From assembly GCA_035517695.1 (NCBI GenBank), contig DATIYI010000146.1, positions 1 to 64,000 on the forward strand: a stretch of 64,000 bases of DNA, written 5' to 3'. This document shows positions 16,770-25,022 of the stretch, piece by piece. The first letter of the stretch is position 1. Each line of letters opens with the position of its first letter. Below the pieces are notes generated by a model that worked only from the letters and a program-made list of their open reading frames with translations, did not search any database and was not told the DNA's origin. The translations under genes and the position numbers were made by a program. The stretch is from DATFVJ01 sp035517695. Its GTDB lineage: Bacteria > Actinomycetota > Actinomycetes > Streptosporangiales > Streptosporangiaceae.

Positions 16770-17048
16770 ATGACTGACAGCGAGACAACCCAGGGCGGCC
16801 CGCAGCTCAACGCCAAACTCCTGGTCAGCGGGGTACTGCTGATGGGAATCGGTGGCGCGATCGGCCTCGTCGGCCTTGCGCTCGGCAGTTCGGCGGTGCT
16901 CGCGGCAGGCCGGCGATGGGTGCGGCAAATGGACACCCCCCCAAGTGAGCTCGCGAAGTATCACTGGAACCGGGCCAGGGTGGCGACCGCAGCAGGCGTC
17001 GGTGCCTGGCGGGACGGGCAGCAGACACAGCAGGTCGGACCGTCCTGA
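16770..17048 (+). CDS. Small single-helix membrane protein
   Basis: A 92-residue protein. The N-terminal 20 residues are polar (MTDSETTQGGPQLNAKLL), followed by one long hydrophobic stretch (residues about 20-45), and then a polar C-terminus with RRWVRQMDTPPSELAKYHWN. It may be a tail-in membrane protein. ATG 16770 is preferred because GAGGA lies just upstream and the polar N-terminus starts there; an in-frame ATG at 16740 exists. The 150 nt upstream carry repeated CCGCGGTCC-type words. No function is recognised. Confidence 0.6.
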   Translation: MTDSETTQGGPQLNAKLLVSGVLLMGIGGAIGLVGLALGSSAVLAAGRRWVRQMDTPPSELAKYHWNRARVATAAGVGAWRDGQQTQQVGPS

Positions 17049-17150
17049 GCCGCTGACGGGGCATCCCAGCCGGCCGGGATCCGCCAAGCCGAGAGCTTCC
17101 TGGAGCACTCGGCTGGGGGATGCGCAGCGGCGGTGGGAGCTCTTGCTTAT

Positions 17151-17198
17151 TTAGTTGAGGTATCTCCGGCGGCCTTAGTTGAGGTATCTCCGGCGGCG
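17151..17198 (+). repeat. 24-bp direct tandem duplication upstream of htrA-like gene
   Basis: Two adjacent copies of a 24-bp unit starting TTAGTTGAGGTATCTCC lie at 17151-17174 and 17175-17198, differing only in the last base. They fall 50-100 nt upstream of the probable start of the HtrA-like protease gene, within its likely promoter region. A TTG in the second copy opens the longest possible reading frame of that gene but is unlikely to be the true start. Confidence 0.75.
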
Positions 17199-17250
17199 GT
17201 TGGTGCAGGACAATTCGGGAGACAGTACCGCCAAACCTCGATCGGGGACG

Positions 17251-18456
17251 GTGACTGCGGTGACAGGGCGCGCAAGGCATGTCTTCCGCATCGATACCCG
17301 CCGTGACCGGCCGACGACGAGCACGGCTGGCCGCCCGCACCGTCGGCGCCAGGATCGGAGCCGGTCCCGCCGCGGGTACCTGTGCATGCTCGCGGCCGCG
17401 TTGCCTGTCCTCGGGCTCGCGGCCTGCTCCGGTTCTGGATCGGGGTCGGCCTCCAGCGAGGCCGCGGCCACGAGTTCCGGCCCGGCGAGCCAGGCGGCGA
17501 GCCCGGCGGTGAGCCCCCCGGCGTCGGCCGTGACGCAGCAGCAAGCGCTGGTGTCTGTCATCAAACAGGTCCTGCCGTCCGTCGTGGAGATCCGCACGAG
17601 CGCCGGACTCGGCTCGGGCGTCGTCTTCGACGCGGGCGGCGACATCGTGACGAACGCGCACGTGGTCGGCACTGCCACAACCTTCCAGGTGCTCATGTCA
17701 AGTTCCACCGCCCCGATGAAGGCGACCCTGGTCGGCAGCTACCCCCCTGACGACCTCGCGGTGGTGAAGGTCACGGGTGCGAAGAACCTGCGCCCCGCCG
17801 TCTTCGGCAACTCAGCCGAACTTCAAGTCGGCGACATCGTGGTCGCGATCGGCAACCCTCTCGGACTGCAAAGCAGCGTCACCGACGGCATCGTGTCCGC
17901 GGTAGGGCGCATCGTCTCCGAGCCTGCGACATCGGACTCGCCAGGCGCGACGTTGCCCGACACCATCCAGACGTCGGCCGCGATCAACCCGGGAAACAGC
18001 GGCGGCGCCCTGGTCAATCTGGCCGCTCAGGTCGTTGGCATCCCGACCCTCGCGGCCGTCGACCAGCAGGAAGGTGGCGCGGCACCGGGCATCGGCTTCG
18101 CGATCTCCTCGAATACCGTCACAAACATCGCCGGACAACTGGTGAAGACCGGCCACGTGACCAGCTCGCACCGGTCCGCACTCGGTGTCACGGTCACAAC
18201 CGTCGTCGGCCCGAATGGCCAGCCGGCCGGGGTGGGCATCGTGTCGGTCACCCCCGGCGGACAAGCCGCAAAGGCCGGGCTGCGCCAGGGTGATGTGATC
18301 ACAGCGATTAACGGCACCCCAACGCCCGACACCCAGACGCTGGCCGGTGTCCTCGCGGCGCTGAGCCCCGGCCAGACGGTCACCGTCGCAATCACCCAAC
18401 CAGGCGGCGCTACCGCTACGATCAAGGTCACGCTCGGGCAACTGCCCGGGAGCTGA
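17251..18456 (+). CDS. HtrA/DegP-like serine protease lipoprotein with PDZ domain
   Basis: A trypsin-like protease predicted to be exported and lipid-anchored. An RR-rich stretch precedes the hydrophobic segment MLAAALPVLGLAAC, whose LAAC is a lipobox. A Ser/Ala-rich linker follows, then the protease domain with the triad His in TNAHVVG, Asp in DDLAVVKV and Ser in NPGNSGGAL, then one C-terminal PDZ domain (AGVGIVSVTPGGQAAKAGLRQGDVI would be its carboxylate-binding end). Such proteins degrade or sense misfolded envelope proteins. The start is uncertain: GTG 17251 (GGGGA upstream) or GTG 17260 give an unusually long basic N-region; the frame is open back to TTG 17179. The gene stands alone upstream of the cyd cluster. 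Confidence 0.88.
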   Translation: MTAVTGRARHVFRIDTRRDRPTTSTAGRPHRRRQDRSRSRRGYLCMLAAALPVLGLAACSGSGSGSASSEAAATSSGPASQAASPAVSPPASAVTQQQALVSVIKQVLPSVVEIRTSAGLGSGVVFDAGGDIVTNAHVVGTATTFQVLMSSSTAPMKATLVGSYPPDDLAVVKVTGAKNLRPAVFGNSAELQVGDIVVAIGNPLGLQSSVTDGIVSAVGRIVSEPATSDSPGATLPDTIQTSAAINPGNSGGALVNLAAQVVGIPTLAAVDQQEGGAAPGIGFAISSNTVTNIAGQLVKTGHVTSSHRSALGVTVTTVVGPNGQPAGVGIVSVTPGGQAAKAGLRQGDVITAINGTPTPDTQTLAGVLAALSPGQTVTVAITQPGGATATIKVTLGQLPGS

Positions 18457-18490
18457 AGGATCACCCGCCAGGTGTGATGCCCGGCGAAAC

Positions 18491-18529
18491 AACTGCTTAG
18501 ACGATCTTCGCGGGAATGGCTAAGCAGTT
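18491..18529. promoter_or_regulatory. Inverted repeat upstream of cydA
   Basis: AACTGCTTAG at 18491-18500 and its exact reverse complement CTAAGCAGTT at 18520-18529 flank a 19-nt spacer. The element lies between the protease stop (18456) and the cydA start (18574), about 45 nt before the latter. Arm spacing from centre to centre is 29 nt, close to three helical turns, which suits two bound repressor dimers or a loop. It has no T-tract, so it is not a typical terminator. It does not match the Rex operator consensus. A regulatory role for cyd expression is inferred from position. Confidence 0.45.
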
Positions 18530-18573
18530 AGCGCAGCGGGCGGCGATCAGGGGTCGCGTGACGGGAGGGGTGG

Positions 18574-19965
18574 ATGAGCCAGCTCGATCTGGCGCGTTGG
18601 CAGTTCGCGGCGACGTCGATCTACCATTTCCTCTTCGTTCCCGTGACGATAGGCCTCGCATTCCTGACCGCATTGCTGCAGACCGCGTGGTACCGCAGCA
18701 AGCAGGACGAGTATCTGCGGTTGACGAGGTTCTTCGGCGCGCTGCTTGTGATCAACATCGCGGTCGGGGTGGTGACCGGGCTGGTGCAGGAGTTCCAGTT
18801 CGGGATGAACTGGTCGCAGTACTCGCGGACGGTGGGCGGTGTGTTCGGCGCGCCGCTCGCGATGGAAGGGCTGGCGGCGTTCTTCCTCGAGTCGACGTTC
18901 CTCGGGCTGTGGCTGTTCGGCTGGGACCGGTTGTCGCGGCGGGTGCATCTGCTGACGATCTGGGCGGTGGCGCTAGGTACCGTGCTGTCCGCGGCGTTCA
19001 TCATGGCCGCGAACTCGTGGATGCAGCACCCGGTTGGGTACACGCTGAACAAGTCGACGGGCTTCGCGCAGCTGAACAATATCTGGGCGGTGCTGACCAA
19101 TCCGGTGTTCCTCTGGGGATACACGCACGTCCTGCTGGCCTCGGCGGTGACCGGCGCGGCCGTGATGCTCGCGGTGTCCGCTTGGCAACTGCGCCATGGC
19201 GCATCCAAGGAGACGTTCAGCCGGTCGGCCAGGCTTTCGCTGGTCGTGCTCGTTCCGGCGATCATTTTCGCGATGTTCGTGGGCAGCGAACTTGGCGTGG
19301 TGGAGGCCAAGTACCAGCCGATGAAGATCGCGGCTGCGGAAGCGCAGTGGACCACCTGCCAGCCGTGCTCGTTTTCGATCTTCCAGATCGGCGGCGGCAA
19401 CAACGACCAGGTCCCGACGCAGATCATCGCGATCCCGCACCTGCTGTCGCTGCTCGCGACGAACCACTGGAACGGCAAGGTGGTCGGGCTCAACCCGCTG
19501 CAGTCGCAGTACCAGAGCACCTACGGGCCGGGTTATTACGTGCCGAATGTGTTCATCCAGTACTGGGCGATGCGGGTCATGGCCTACTCCGCGGTGCTGG
19601 TGTTCCTGCTTGGGGTGTGGGGACTCTGGCTGATCAGGCGGAAAAAGATCGCCGCGTCGCGGTGGTTCCTGCGGGCGGCGATCTGGGCGGCGGTGCTGCC
19701 GTTCCTGATGAACACGGCCGGCTGGCTGCTGACCGAAAGCGGCCGCCAGCCGTGGATCGTGCAGGGCGTGCAGCTGACCAAGAACGGGGTGTCCCCGTCG
19801 GTCAGCACCCTGAGCGTCGCGATCAGCCTGGCCGTGTTCGTGGCGCTCTACGGCGTGCTCGGCATCGTCGACTTTGTGCTGATGCGCCGGTACGCACGAA
19901 AAGAGCTTCCCGCCGAGGCGGCGGGCGGCGACGCCGATCTGCCGATCCCGGCCGTCCAGTATTGA
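18574..19965 (+). CDS. cydA: Cytochrome bd oxidase subunit I
   Basis: A 463-residue integral membrane protein that binds hemes b558, b595 and d and oxidises quinol while reducing oxygen. The N-terminus MSQLDLARWQFAATSIYHFL carries the conserved His18 heme ligand. The Q-loop is present with EAKYQPMKIAAAEA, and the hallmark GRQPW occurs in ESGRQPWIVQGV near residue 390. It belongs to the short Q-loop group. GGGAGGGG precedes the ATG. It is the first gene of a tight cydA-cydB-G6PDH-like-NDH-2 run; cydDC assembly genes are not in the window. Low oxygen regulation is likely from family knowledge, and the inverted repeat at 18491-18529 is a candidate site. Confidence 0.96.
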   Translation: MSQLDLARWQFAATSIYHFLFVPVTIGLAFLTALLQTAWYRSKQDEYLRLTRFFGALLVINIAVGVVTGLVQEFQFGMNWSQYSRTVGGVFGAPLAMEGLAAFFLESTFLGLWLFGWDRLSRRVHLLTIWAVALGTVLSAAFIMAANSWMQHPVGYTLNKSTGFAQLNNIWAVLTNPVFLWGYTHVLLASAVTGAAVMLAVSAWQLRHGASKETFSRSARLSLVVLVPAIIFAMFVGSELGVVEAKYQPMKIAAAEAQWTTCQPCSFSIFQIGGGNNDQVPTQIIAIPHLLSLLATNHWNGKVVGLNPLQSQYQSTYGPGYYVPNVFIQYWAMRVMAYSAVLVFLLGVWGLWLIRRKKIAASRWFLRAAIWAAVLPFLMNTAGWLLTESGRQPWIVQGVQLTKNGVSPSVSTLSVAISLAVFVALYGVLGIVDFVLMRRYARKELPAEAAGGDADLPIPAVQY

Positions 19966-19978
19966 GGAGGCGGCGACA

Positions 19979-21070
19979 CTGGTCACGTTCTGGTTCATCG
20001 TCATCGCCGTGCTGTGGACGGGGTTCTTCGTGCTGGAGGGCTTCGACTTCGGTGTCGGCATGCTGCACGGGCTGATCGGCAAGGACGAGCCCGGGCGGCG
20101 CGCCGCGATCAACACGATCGGGCCGCTGTGGGACGGCAACGAGGTGTGGCTGATCGTAGCGGGTGCCGGCATGTTCGCCGCGTTCCCAGGCTGGTACGCG
20201 ACCATGTTCTCCGGCATGTACCTCGCGCTGGTGCTGCTGCTGGCCGCGCTCATCGTGCGCGGCGTCTCGTTCGAGTACCGCGGCAAGCGCGACAGCGCCC
20301 GCTGGCGCGGCAACTGGAGCGCGCTGCTGACCGCCGGGAGCCTGCTCGCCCCGCTGCTGATCGGGGTCGCGCTGGGTGATCTGCTGCACGGCCTGCCGAT
20401 CAACTCCAAACAGGAATACACCGGGTCTTTCTGGAACCTGCTCCAGCCCTACGGGATCTTCACCGGCGTCACCCTGGTCGCGCTGTGCGTGCTGCACGGC
20501 GCCACCTTCCTGGCCTTGAAGACCACCGGGGGGGTGCGTGACCGGGCCGGCGCGCTGGCCCGCCGCGTCGCCCCGGTAACCGGGATCATTGTGCTCGGGT
20601 TCGCGGTCTGGACCCACGTCACCGCGGGCCGTGGCGTCTTCCCGGACCTGCCGGAGATCGCCGCGGTGCTGGCCGTCTTCGCCGCCTACTGGCTGGTGCA
20701 CGACGACCGGGAAGGCTGGGCGTTCGCGGCCACCACCGTCGCGATGGCCGCCGCCGTTATTTCGATCTTCGTCGACCTGTATCCCCGGGTAATGGTGTCC
20801 AGCACCAACAAGGCCTACGACCTGACCGTGAGCAACACCGCCGCCGGCGGCTACGCGCTGAAGGTGATGACCGTGGTGGTGGTCATTTTCCTGCCGTTCG
20901 TGCTCGCCTACCAGGCATGGACGTACTACGTCTTCCGGCGGCGCCTCAGTGCCGACGATTTCGGCGCCGCGCCGGTCGCCGCGCCGCGGCCGAGCGCAGC
21001 CGGCGGCGGTGCCGCCGTGGTACCACCCAATCCCGGATATCCAGATGCCAGGCAGGAGCGGCACAAATGA
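19979..21070 (+). CDS. cydB: Cytochrome bd oxidase subunit II (probable CTG start)
   Basis: The second subunit of the bd oxidase, a polytopic membrane protein of about 363 residues. FVLEGFDFGVGMLHGLIG and GPLWDGNEVWLIVAGAGMFAAFP are the typical N-terminal motifs. The first helix requires the residues VTFWFIVIAVLWTG, encoded from 19982. The only codon that could initiate at the right place is CTG 19979, placed 8 nt after AGGAGG (19965-19970) and 13 nt after the cydA stop. The nearest common start is GTG 20009, which would remove ten residues of helix one. Upstream of 19979 the frame contains no ATG, GTG or TTG before cydA ends. Its TGA overlaps the ATG of the next gene. Confidence 0.93.
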   Translation: MVTFWFIVIAVLWTGFFVLEGFDFGVGMLHGLIGKDEPGRRAAINTIGPLWDGNEVWLIVAGAGMFAAFPGWYATMFSGMYLALVLLLAALIVRGVSFEYRGKRDSARWRGNWSALLTAGSLLAPLLIGVALGDLLHGLPINSKQEYTGSFWNLLQPYGIFTGVTLVALCVLHGATFLALKTTGGVRDRAGALARRVAPVTGIIVLGFAVWTHVTAGRGVFPDLPEIAAVLAVFAAYWLVHDDREGWAFAATTVAMAAAVISIFVDLYPRVMVSSTNKAYDLTVSNTAAGGYALKVMTVVVVIFLPFVLAYQAWTYYVFRRRLSADDFGAAPVAAPRPSAAGGGAAVVPPNPGYPDARQERHK

Positions 21071-22440
21071 CGGCAGACTCAGTGGACGCGCTGGTCATCT
21101 TCGGCGCCACCGGCGACCTGGCGAAGCTGGAAACGTTCCCGGCGCTCGTCGGGTTGGTGGACCGCGGTGTGCTCGATGTCCCGGTGATCGGCGTGGCCAA
21201 GAGCGGCTGGGGGCTTGACCAGTTCCGCGACTACGCGACCGCGTCGCTGAAGCTCAATGGGATGGACCCGGCGACCCCGGCGGCGGCCAAGATGCTCGGG
21301 CTGCTCCGATACGTCGATGGTGACCTCGGCGACGACGGCACGTACACGGCGATGTCGGACGCCATCGGGGACGGTGGGCGGACGCTGTTCTACCTGGAGG
21401 TGCCGCCGCCGCTGTTCGGGCGGATCACCAAGGGGATCTCCGGCGCCGGGCGGGCAAAGGGCGCGCGGGTGATGGTGGAAAAGCCGTTCGGCACCGACTT
21501 GGCCAGCGCGCAGCAGCTCAACGCCACGATGCACGAGTTCTTCCCGGAGGAGGCGATCTACCGGGTGGACCATTGGCTGGGCCTAGATCCGGTGGAGAAC
21601 GTGCTGTTCGCCCGGTTCGCCAACTCGGTGCTCGAGCCGTTGCTGAACCGGGTCCACGTGGAGAGTATCCAGATCACGATGGCCGAGGCGTTCGACGTGT
21701 CCGACCGCGGCCGGTTCTATGACCGGACCGGCGCCATCCGCGATGTGGTGCAAAACCACATGCTGCAGGTGCTGGCGACCGTGCTCGCCGACCCGCCGGA
21801 CGGGACCGGCCTGGGATCGTGGCGGGACGCCAAGTCCCGGGTGGTGGCCTCGCTGCGCCCGCTGGCCGCGGAAAACGCGGTTCGCGGCCAGTACGACGGC
21901 TACCACGACGTGGTTGGCGTGGACCCGGGCTCGACCACCGAGACCTTCGTCGCGATCCGGCTCGCCGCCGACTCGTGGCGGTGGGCCGGGGTGCCGATCG
22001 CGATCCGTGCGGGCAAGTGCATGCCGGTCACCGCGACCGAGGTAACTGTGCATTTCCGCCGCGCCCCGCACGATGTCTTCGGCTTGCAGCCCGCGCAGGC
22101 CACGAACGCGCTCCGGTTCCGGATCTGGCCGGAAACCGAGGTGGGCCTCACCCTGGCCGGGAAGAAACCCGGCGCCGGGTGGCAGCCCGAACACGAGGAA
22201 CTGACGTTCGCCGAGCGGCCCGGTTCGGACATGCGCCCCTACGACCGGCTGATCGGCGCCGCGCTGGACGGGGATCGCTGGCTGTTCGCCCGCCAGGACA
22301 CCGTCGAGGCGGCGTGGCGGGTGGTCGACCCGGTGCTGGGCGACGTTGTGCCCGTACACCCCTACGCCAAGGGCAGCTGGGGACCCAAGGAAGCCGACCG
22401 GCTGCTACCCGACGGGGACACCTGGCACGACCCGGCCTGA
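21067..22440 (+). CDS. Divergent glucose-6-phosphate dehydrogenase family protein
   Basis: A 457-residue protein of the Zwf family, which oxidises glucose 6-phosphate and reduces NAD(P). The dinucleotide site is FGATGDLAK near residues 11-19; EKPFG near 140 and the catalytic-base segment VVQNHMLQVLA near 226-236 are intact. The substrate motif normally written RIDHYLGKE reads RVDHWLGLD, so the family lysine that contacts the sugar phosphate is a leucine here. The usual RKL after GDLAK is also changed (LET). It may therefore be a distinct clade with altered cofactor or sugar use. ATG 21067 overlaps the cydB stop by 4 nt, showing translational coupling within the respiratory operon. Confidence 0.88.
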   Translation: MTADSVDALVIFGATGDLAKLETFPALVGLVDRGVLDVPVIGVAKSGWGLDQFRDYATASLKLNGMDPATPAAAKMLGLLRYVDGDLGDDGTYTAMSDAIGDGGRTLFYLEVPPPLFGRITKGISGAGRAKGARVMVEKPFGTDLASAQQLNATMHEFFPEEAIYRVDHWLGLDPVENVLFARFANSVLEPLLNRVHVESIQITMAEAFDVSDRGRFYDRTGAIRDVVQNHMLQVLATVLADPPDGTGLGSWRDAKSRVVASLRPLAAENAVRGQYDGYHDVVGVDPGSTTETFVAIRLAADSWRWAGVPIAIRAGKCMPVTATEVTVHFRRAPHDVFGLQPAQATNALRFRIWPETEVGLTLAGKKPGAGWQPEHEELTFAERPGSDMRPYDRLIGAALDGDRWLFARQDTVEAAWRVVDPVLGDVVPVHPYAKGSWGPKEADRLLPDGDTWHDPA

Positions 22441-22461
22441 GCAGCGGCGGGAACACCGGAC

Positions 22462-23856
22462 ATGACCAACCCAACCGGACCACGTCGCGTGGTGATCGTC
22501 GGCGGCGGCTTCGCCGGGCTCTTCGCCGCCCGCCGGCTGAAAGGGTGCACGGTCACCCTCGTCGACCGCGACGGGCACCACCTCTTCCAGCCCCTGCTCT
22601 ACCAGTGCGCCACCGGCATCCTGTCCGAAGGACAGATCGCCGCCCCGCTGCGCAAGGTGCTCACTCGGTACAAGAACGTCGAATGCGTGCTCGCGGAAGT
22701 GACCGGCATCGACGCCGCGGGGCGGCGAGTGCACGCGCTGCGGCCAGTCGGCGGGCCGATCGAATTCCGCTACGACGACCTGATCGTCGCTGCGGGCGTG
22801 CAGCAGTCCTACTTCGGCCACGACGAGTACGCCCGGTGGGCGCCTGGAATGAAGACGATTTCCGATGCGCTCACCATCCGGCGGCGGGTATTCGGCGCGT
22901 TCGAGCTGGCGGAAACGGCAACCGATCAAGCCGAACGGCTGCGTTGGCTGACGTTCGCTCTCGTCGGTGCGGGCCCGACCGGGGTGGAGCTCGCCGGCCA
23001 GATCCGCGAACTCGCGACCAAGACGCTGCGCGCCGAGTTCCGCAACGTCAAGCCGGAAGACGCGCGCGTGCTGCTCTTCGACGGCGGCGGAGAACCGCTG
23101 GCCGCCTTCGGCCCGCAGCTATCGGCGAAGGCCGCCCGCACCTTGCAGACACTCGGCGTCGAACTGCACATGCACACCCTCGTCACCCACGTCGATGCCG
23201 ACGGCCTGCAGGTGCGCGGCAAGACCGGCACCGTCACCCGGTACAACGCCGGCACCGTGCTATGGACAGCGGGCGTCGAAGCGCCTCCCGTCGCGGCGGT
23301 CATCGCAAAAGCGACCGGCGCCGAGCGCGACCGGGCCGGGCGCATCATCGTCGACGACCACCTCACCATCCCCGGGCACCCCGAGATCTCCGTCCTCGGC
23401 GACCTGATGAGCCACGACAAGCTCCCCGGCGTCGCCGAAGTCGCCATGCAATCGGGGCTCTACGCCGCCCGCCGCATTAAAAACCAGGCCGCCGGCAAAC
23501 CCATCAGACCGTTCCGCTACCACGACCTCGGCTCCGCCGCCTACATCTCCCGCGGCCGCGCCGTCGTATCCGCCGGCCGCCTGCACTTCAGTGGATTCAT
23601 CGGCTGGATCGGCTGGCTATTCATCCACATCGCCTTCCTAACCGGATTCCGCAACCGCTTCGGCGCCATCCTCACCTGGTGGGTCGCCTTCACCCGTGAC
23701 ATCCGCCGCGAACGCATCTTCACCACCCACCAGGTCGGCCTCGTCACCGACGTCTACACACAGCGCCCCGCCGAACCCCCGGCCGCGCAGGCCGATGTCA
23801 CGGCACCGGCCGACGCGGCGAGGCGTCAGGCGTCACCCCGTGCGGGTGACGCCTGA
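22462..23856 (+). CDS. ndh: Type II NADH dehydrogenase (NDH-2)
   Basis: A 464-residue FAD protein that passes electrons from NADH to quinone without pumping protons. It has two Rossmann folds: VIVGGGFAGLFAARRL near residues 11-27 for FAD and LVGAGPTGVELAGQI near 171-185 for NADH. A C-terminal hydrophobic patch (FSGFIGWIGWLFIHIAFLTG, about 375-394) fits the membrane-anchoring region of NDH-2 proteins. The last 30 residues are Ala/Pro-rich. The gene starts 21 nt after the G6PDH-like gene. With cydAB it gives a minimal electron transfer route, NADH to quinol to oxygen, that does not depend on complex I or the bc1-aa3 branch. Confidence 0.9.
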   Translation: MTNPTGPRRVVIVGGGFAGLFAARRLKGCTVTLVDRDGHHLFQPLLYQCATGILSEGQIAAPLRKVLTRYKNVECVLAEVTGIDAAGRRVHALRPVGGPIEFRYDDLIVAAGVQQSYFGHDEYARWAPGMKTISDALTIRRRVFGAFELAETATDQAERLRWLTFALVGAGPTGVELAGQIRELATKTLRAEFRNVKPEDARVLLFDGGGEPLAAFGPQLSAKAARTLQTLGVELHMHTLVTHVDADGLQVRGKTGTVTRYNAGTVLWTAGVEAPPVAAVIAKATGAERDRAGRIIVDDHLTIPGHPEISVLGDLMSHDKLPGVAEVAMQSGLYAARRIKNQAAGKPIRPFRYHDLGSAAYISRGRAVVSAGRLHFSGFIGWIGWLFIHIAFLTGFRNRFGAILTWWVAFTRDIRRERIFTTHQVGLVTDVYTQRPAEPPAAQADVTAPADAARRQASPRAGDA

Positions 23857-23859
23857 CGC
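23823..23859 (+). terminator. Strong hairpin at the end of the cyd-ndh cluster
   Basis: A perfect 16-bp stem, with arms at 23823-23838 and 23844-23859 (left arm GCGTCAGGCGTCACCC), closes a 5-nt loop. It overlaps the last codons and the stop of the NDH-2 gene. Only a short TCTTT follows, so it is a weak intrinsic terminator or an mRNA-stabilising 3' hairpin. A second imperfect inverted repeat, CTTTGGT / ACCAAAG, lies at 23865-23901 before the next gene and may belong to its promoter. Confidence 0.6.
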
Positions 23860-23920
23860 AGCGTCTTTGGTGAATCGTGTAGTGAACGGGGTTTACCAAA
23901 GTTCTGACAGGGGGGCCAAC

Positions 23921-24361
23921 ATGACCTCGGCACCTACGATGACGCCGGGCGCCGGATCCAGTGCGGACTACGGGAGTGACCGCGGTCGCGGTCTGATGAT
24001 CTTCGCGTCCGTTCTGCTTGCTGTGCTCGGTTTCTTCAACCTTCTGGACGGCATCGCCGCCATCTCCCGCTCACATGTCTTTGTCGCCAACGCGCACTAC
24101 GTGTTCGGCAGCTTGCGGACGTGGGGCTGGATTGTCATGATCCTCGGGATTTTGCTGCTGATCGCCGCCGCCGGAGTCCTCACCGCCAACCAACTCGCGC
24201 GCTGGTTCGGTGTTCTCGTGGTCGGGCTCAACGCCATCGGCCAGATGTTCTTCCTGACCTCGTATCCCTTCTGGTCTTTGGTGATCATTGCGGTCGATGT
24301 GATCGCGCTCTACGCGCTTTGCGCCTACGGTAGCCACGAAGGGCCCATGGCCGCCCGTTAG
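23921..24361 (+). CDS. DUF7144-type four-helix membrane protein
   Basis: A 146-residue protein. After a polar N-terminus (about 25 residues) come four hydrophobic helices: MIFASVLLAVLGFFNLLDGI, then a pair centred on WGWIVMILGILLLIAAAGVL and WFGVLVVGLNAIGQMFFL, and a last helix before a short tail. The pattern GFFNLLDGIAAI followed by HVFVANAHYVFGSLRTWGW is typical of an actinobacterial membrane family of unknown function, often seen with stress and respiration genes. The start at 23921 follows a long G tract (about 23910). It may form a two-gene unit with the DUF1269-type gene downstream. Confidence 0.75.
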   Translation: MTSAPTMTPGAGSSADYGSDRGRGLMIFASVLLAVLGFFNLLDGIAAISRSHVFVANAHYVFGSLRTWGWIVMILGILLLIAAAGVLTANQLARWFGVLVVGLNAIGQMFFLTSYPFWSLVIIAVDVIALYALCAYGSHEGPMAAR

Positions 24362-24427
24362 TGGCTTTAATGAACCCGCCCACCCCCGAGAGATCCGCAC
24401 CCCCGAGAGATCGCAAAAGGAGACAGC

Positions 24428-24931
24428 ATGGCAGACCTGATCGCCATCGGTTACCCGGACGAGACGACCGCGGAACTAGCTGCCGAGGAGGCGCAGCGGC
24501 TCGCCCGCGACCTCATCATCGAACCCGACGCCATCGCCGCCATCGTCAGGGACAAGGAGGGCAAGTACCACGTCCACACCAGCCACCACCCCGTTGGCAG
24601 CGGCGCCACCTGGGGCATGTTCTGGGGCCTGCTGTTCGGCGTGCTGTTCTTCGTGCCCGTCTTCGGCCTGGCGATCGGCGCGGGCCTGGGCGCGCTGATG
24701 GGCAAGATCACCAAGTCCGGCATCGACAAGGCGTTCCAGGATCAGGTACGCGACATGCTCAAGCCAGGCACCTCGGCGCTGTTCCTGATGGTCGAGAAGG
24801 TCACCCCGGACAAGGCCATCGAGGCCCTCAGCAAGTTCGGCGGCACCGTGCTGAAGACCTCGCTGTCCAAGGATGCGGAGAAGGAACTGCAGGAGTCGCT
24901 GCACGGCGGCGGTTCCCAGCCGACGGCCTAA
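24428..24931 (+). CDS. DUF1269 family membrane-associated protein
   Basis: A 167-residue protein with a conserved N-terminal domain (MADLIAIGYPDETTAELAAEEAQRL), a central glycine-rich hydrophobic hairpin (GMFWGLLFGVLFFVPVFGLA, about residues 60-80) and a C-terminal domain containing SALFLMVEKVTPDKAIEAL. This is the DUF1269 layout; these are small membrane-associated proteins of unknown role that are frequent in actinobacteria. AAAAGGAGA before ATG 24428 is a strong ribosome site. Two copies of CACCCCCGAGAGATC lie just upstream at about 24381-24413. It is followed by a strong terminator. Confidence 0.85.
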   Translation: MADLIAIGYPDETTAELAAEEAQRLARDLIIEPDAIAAIVRDKEGKYHVHTSHHPVGSGATWGMFWGLLFGVLFFVPVFGLAIGAGLGALMGKITKSGIDKAFQDQVRDMLKPGTSALFLMVEKVTPDKAIEALSKFGGTVLKTSLSKDAEKELQESLHGGGSQPTA

Positions 24932-25022
24932 CAGCGTGTTCTGAGCGACCGGCCCGCGTTCCTTCGTCGGGGGGGACCCTCGCGAGGTGAATCCGCGAGG
25001 TGACGGGCGGCGGCTCAAGGTC

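Noticed and set aside
18516..20075. 519-codon frame overlapping cydA
   Set aside because: Runs through cydA in another phase and is Arg/Gly-rich as GC-rich shadow frames are; CydA is unmistakable.
18973..20421. 482-codon minus-strand frame across cydA and cydB
   Set aside because: Antisense shadow without domain features.
21819..23480. 553-codon frame across the G6PDH-like and NDH-2 genes
   Set aside because: It crosses two well-supported genes in a wrong phase and has arginine-rich composition.
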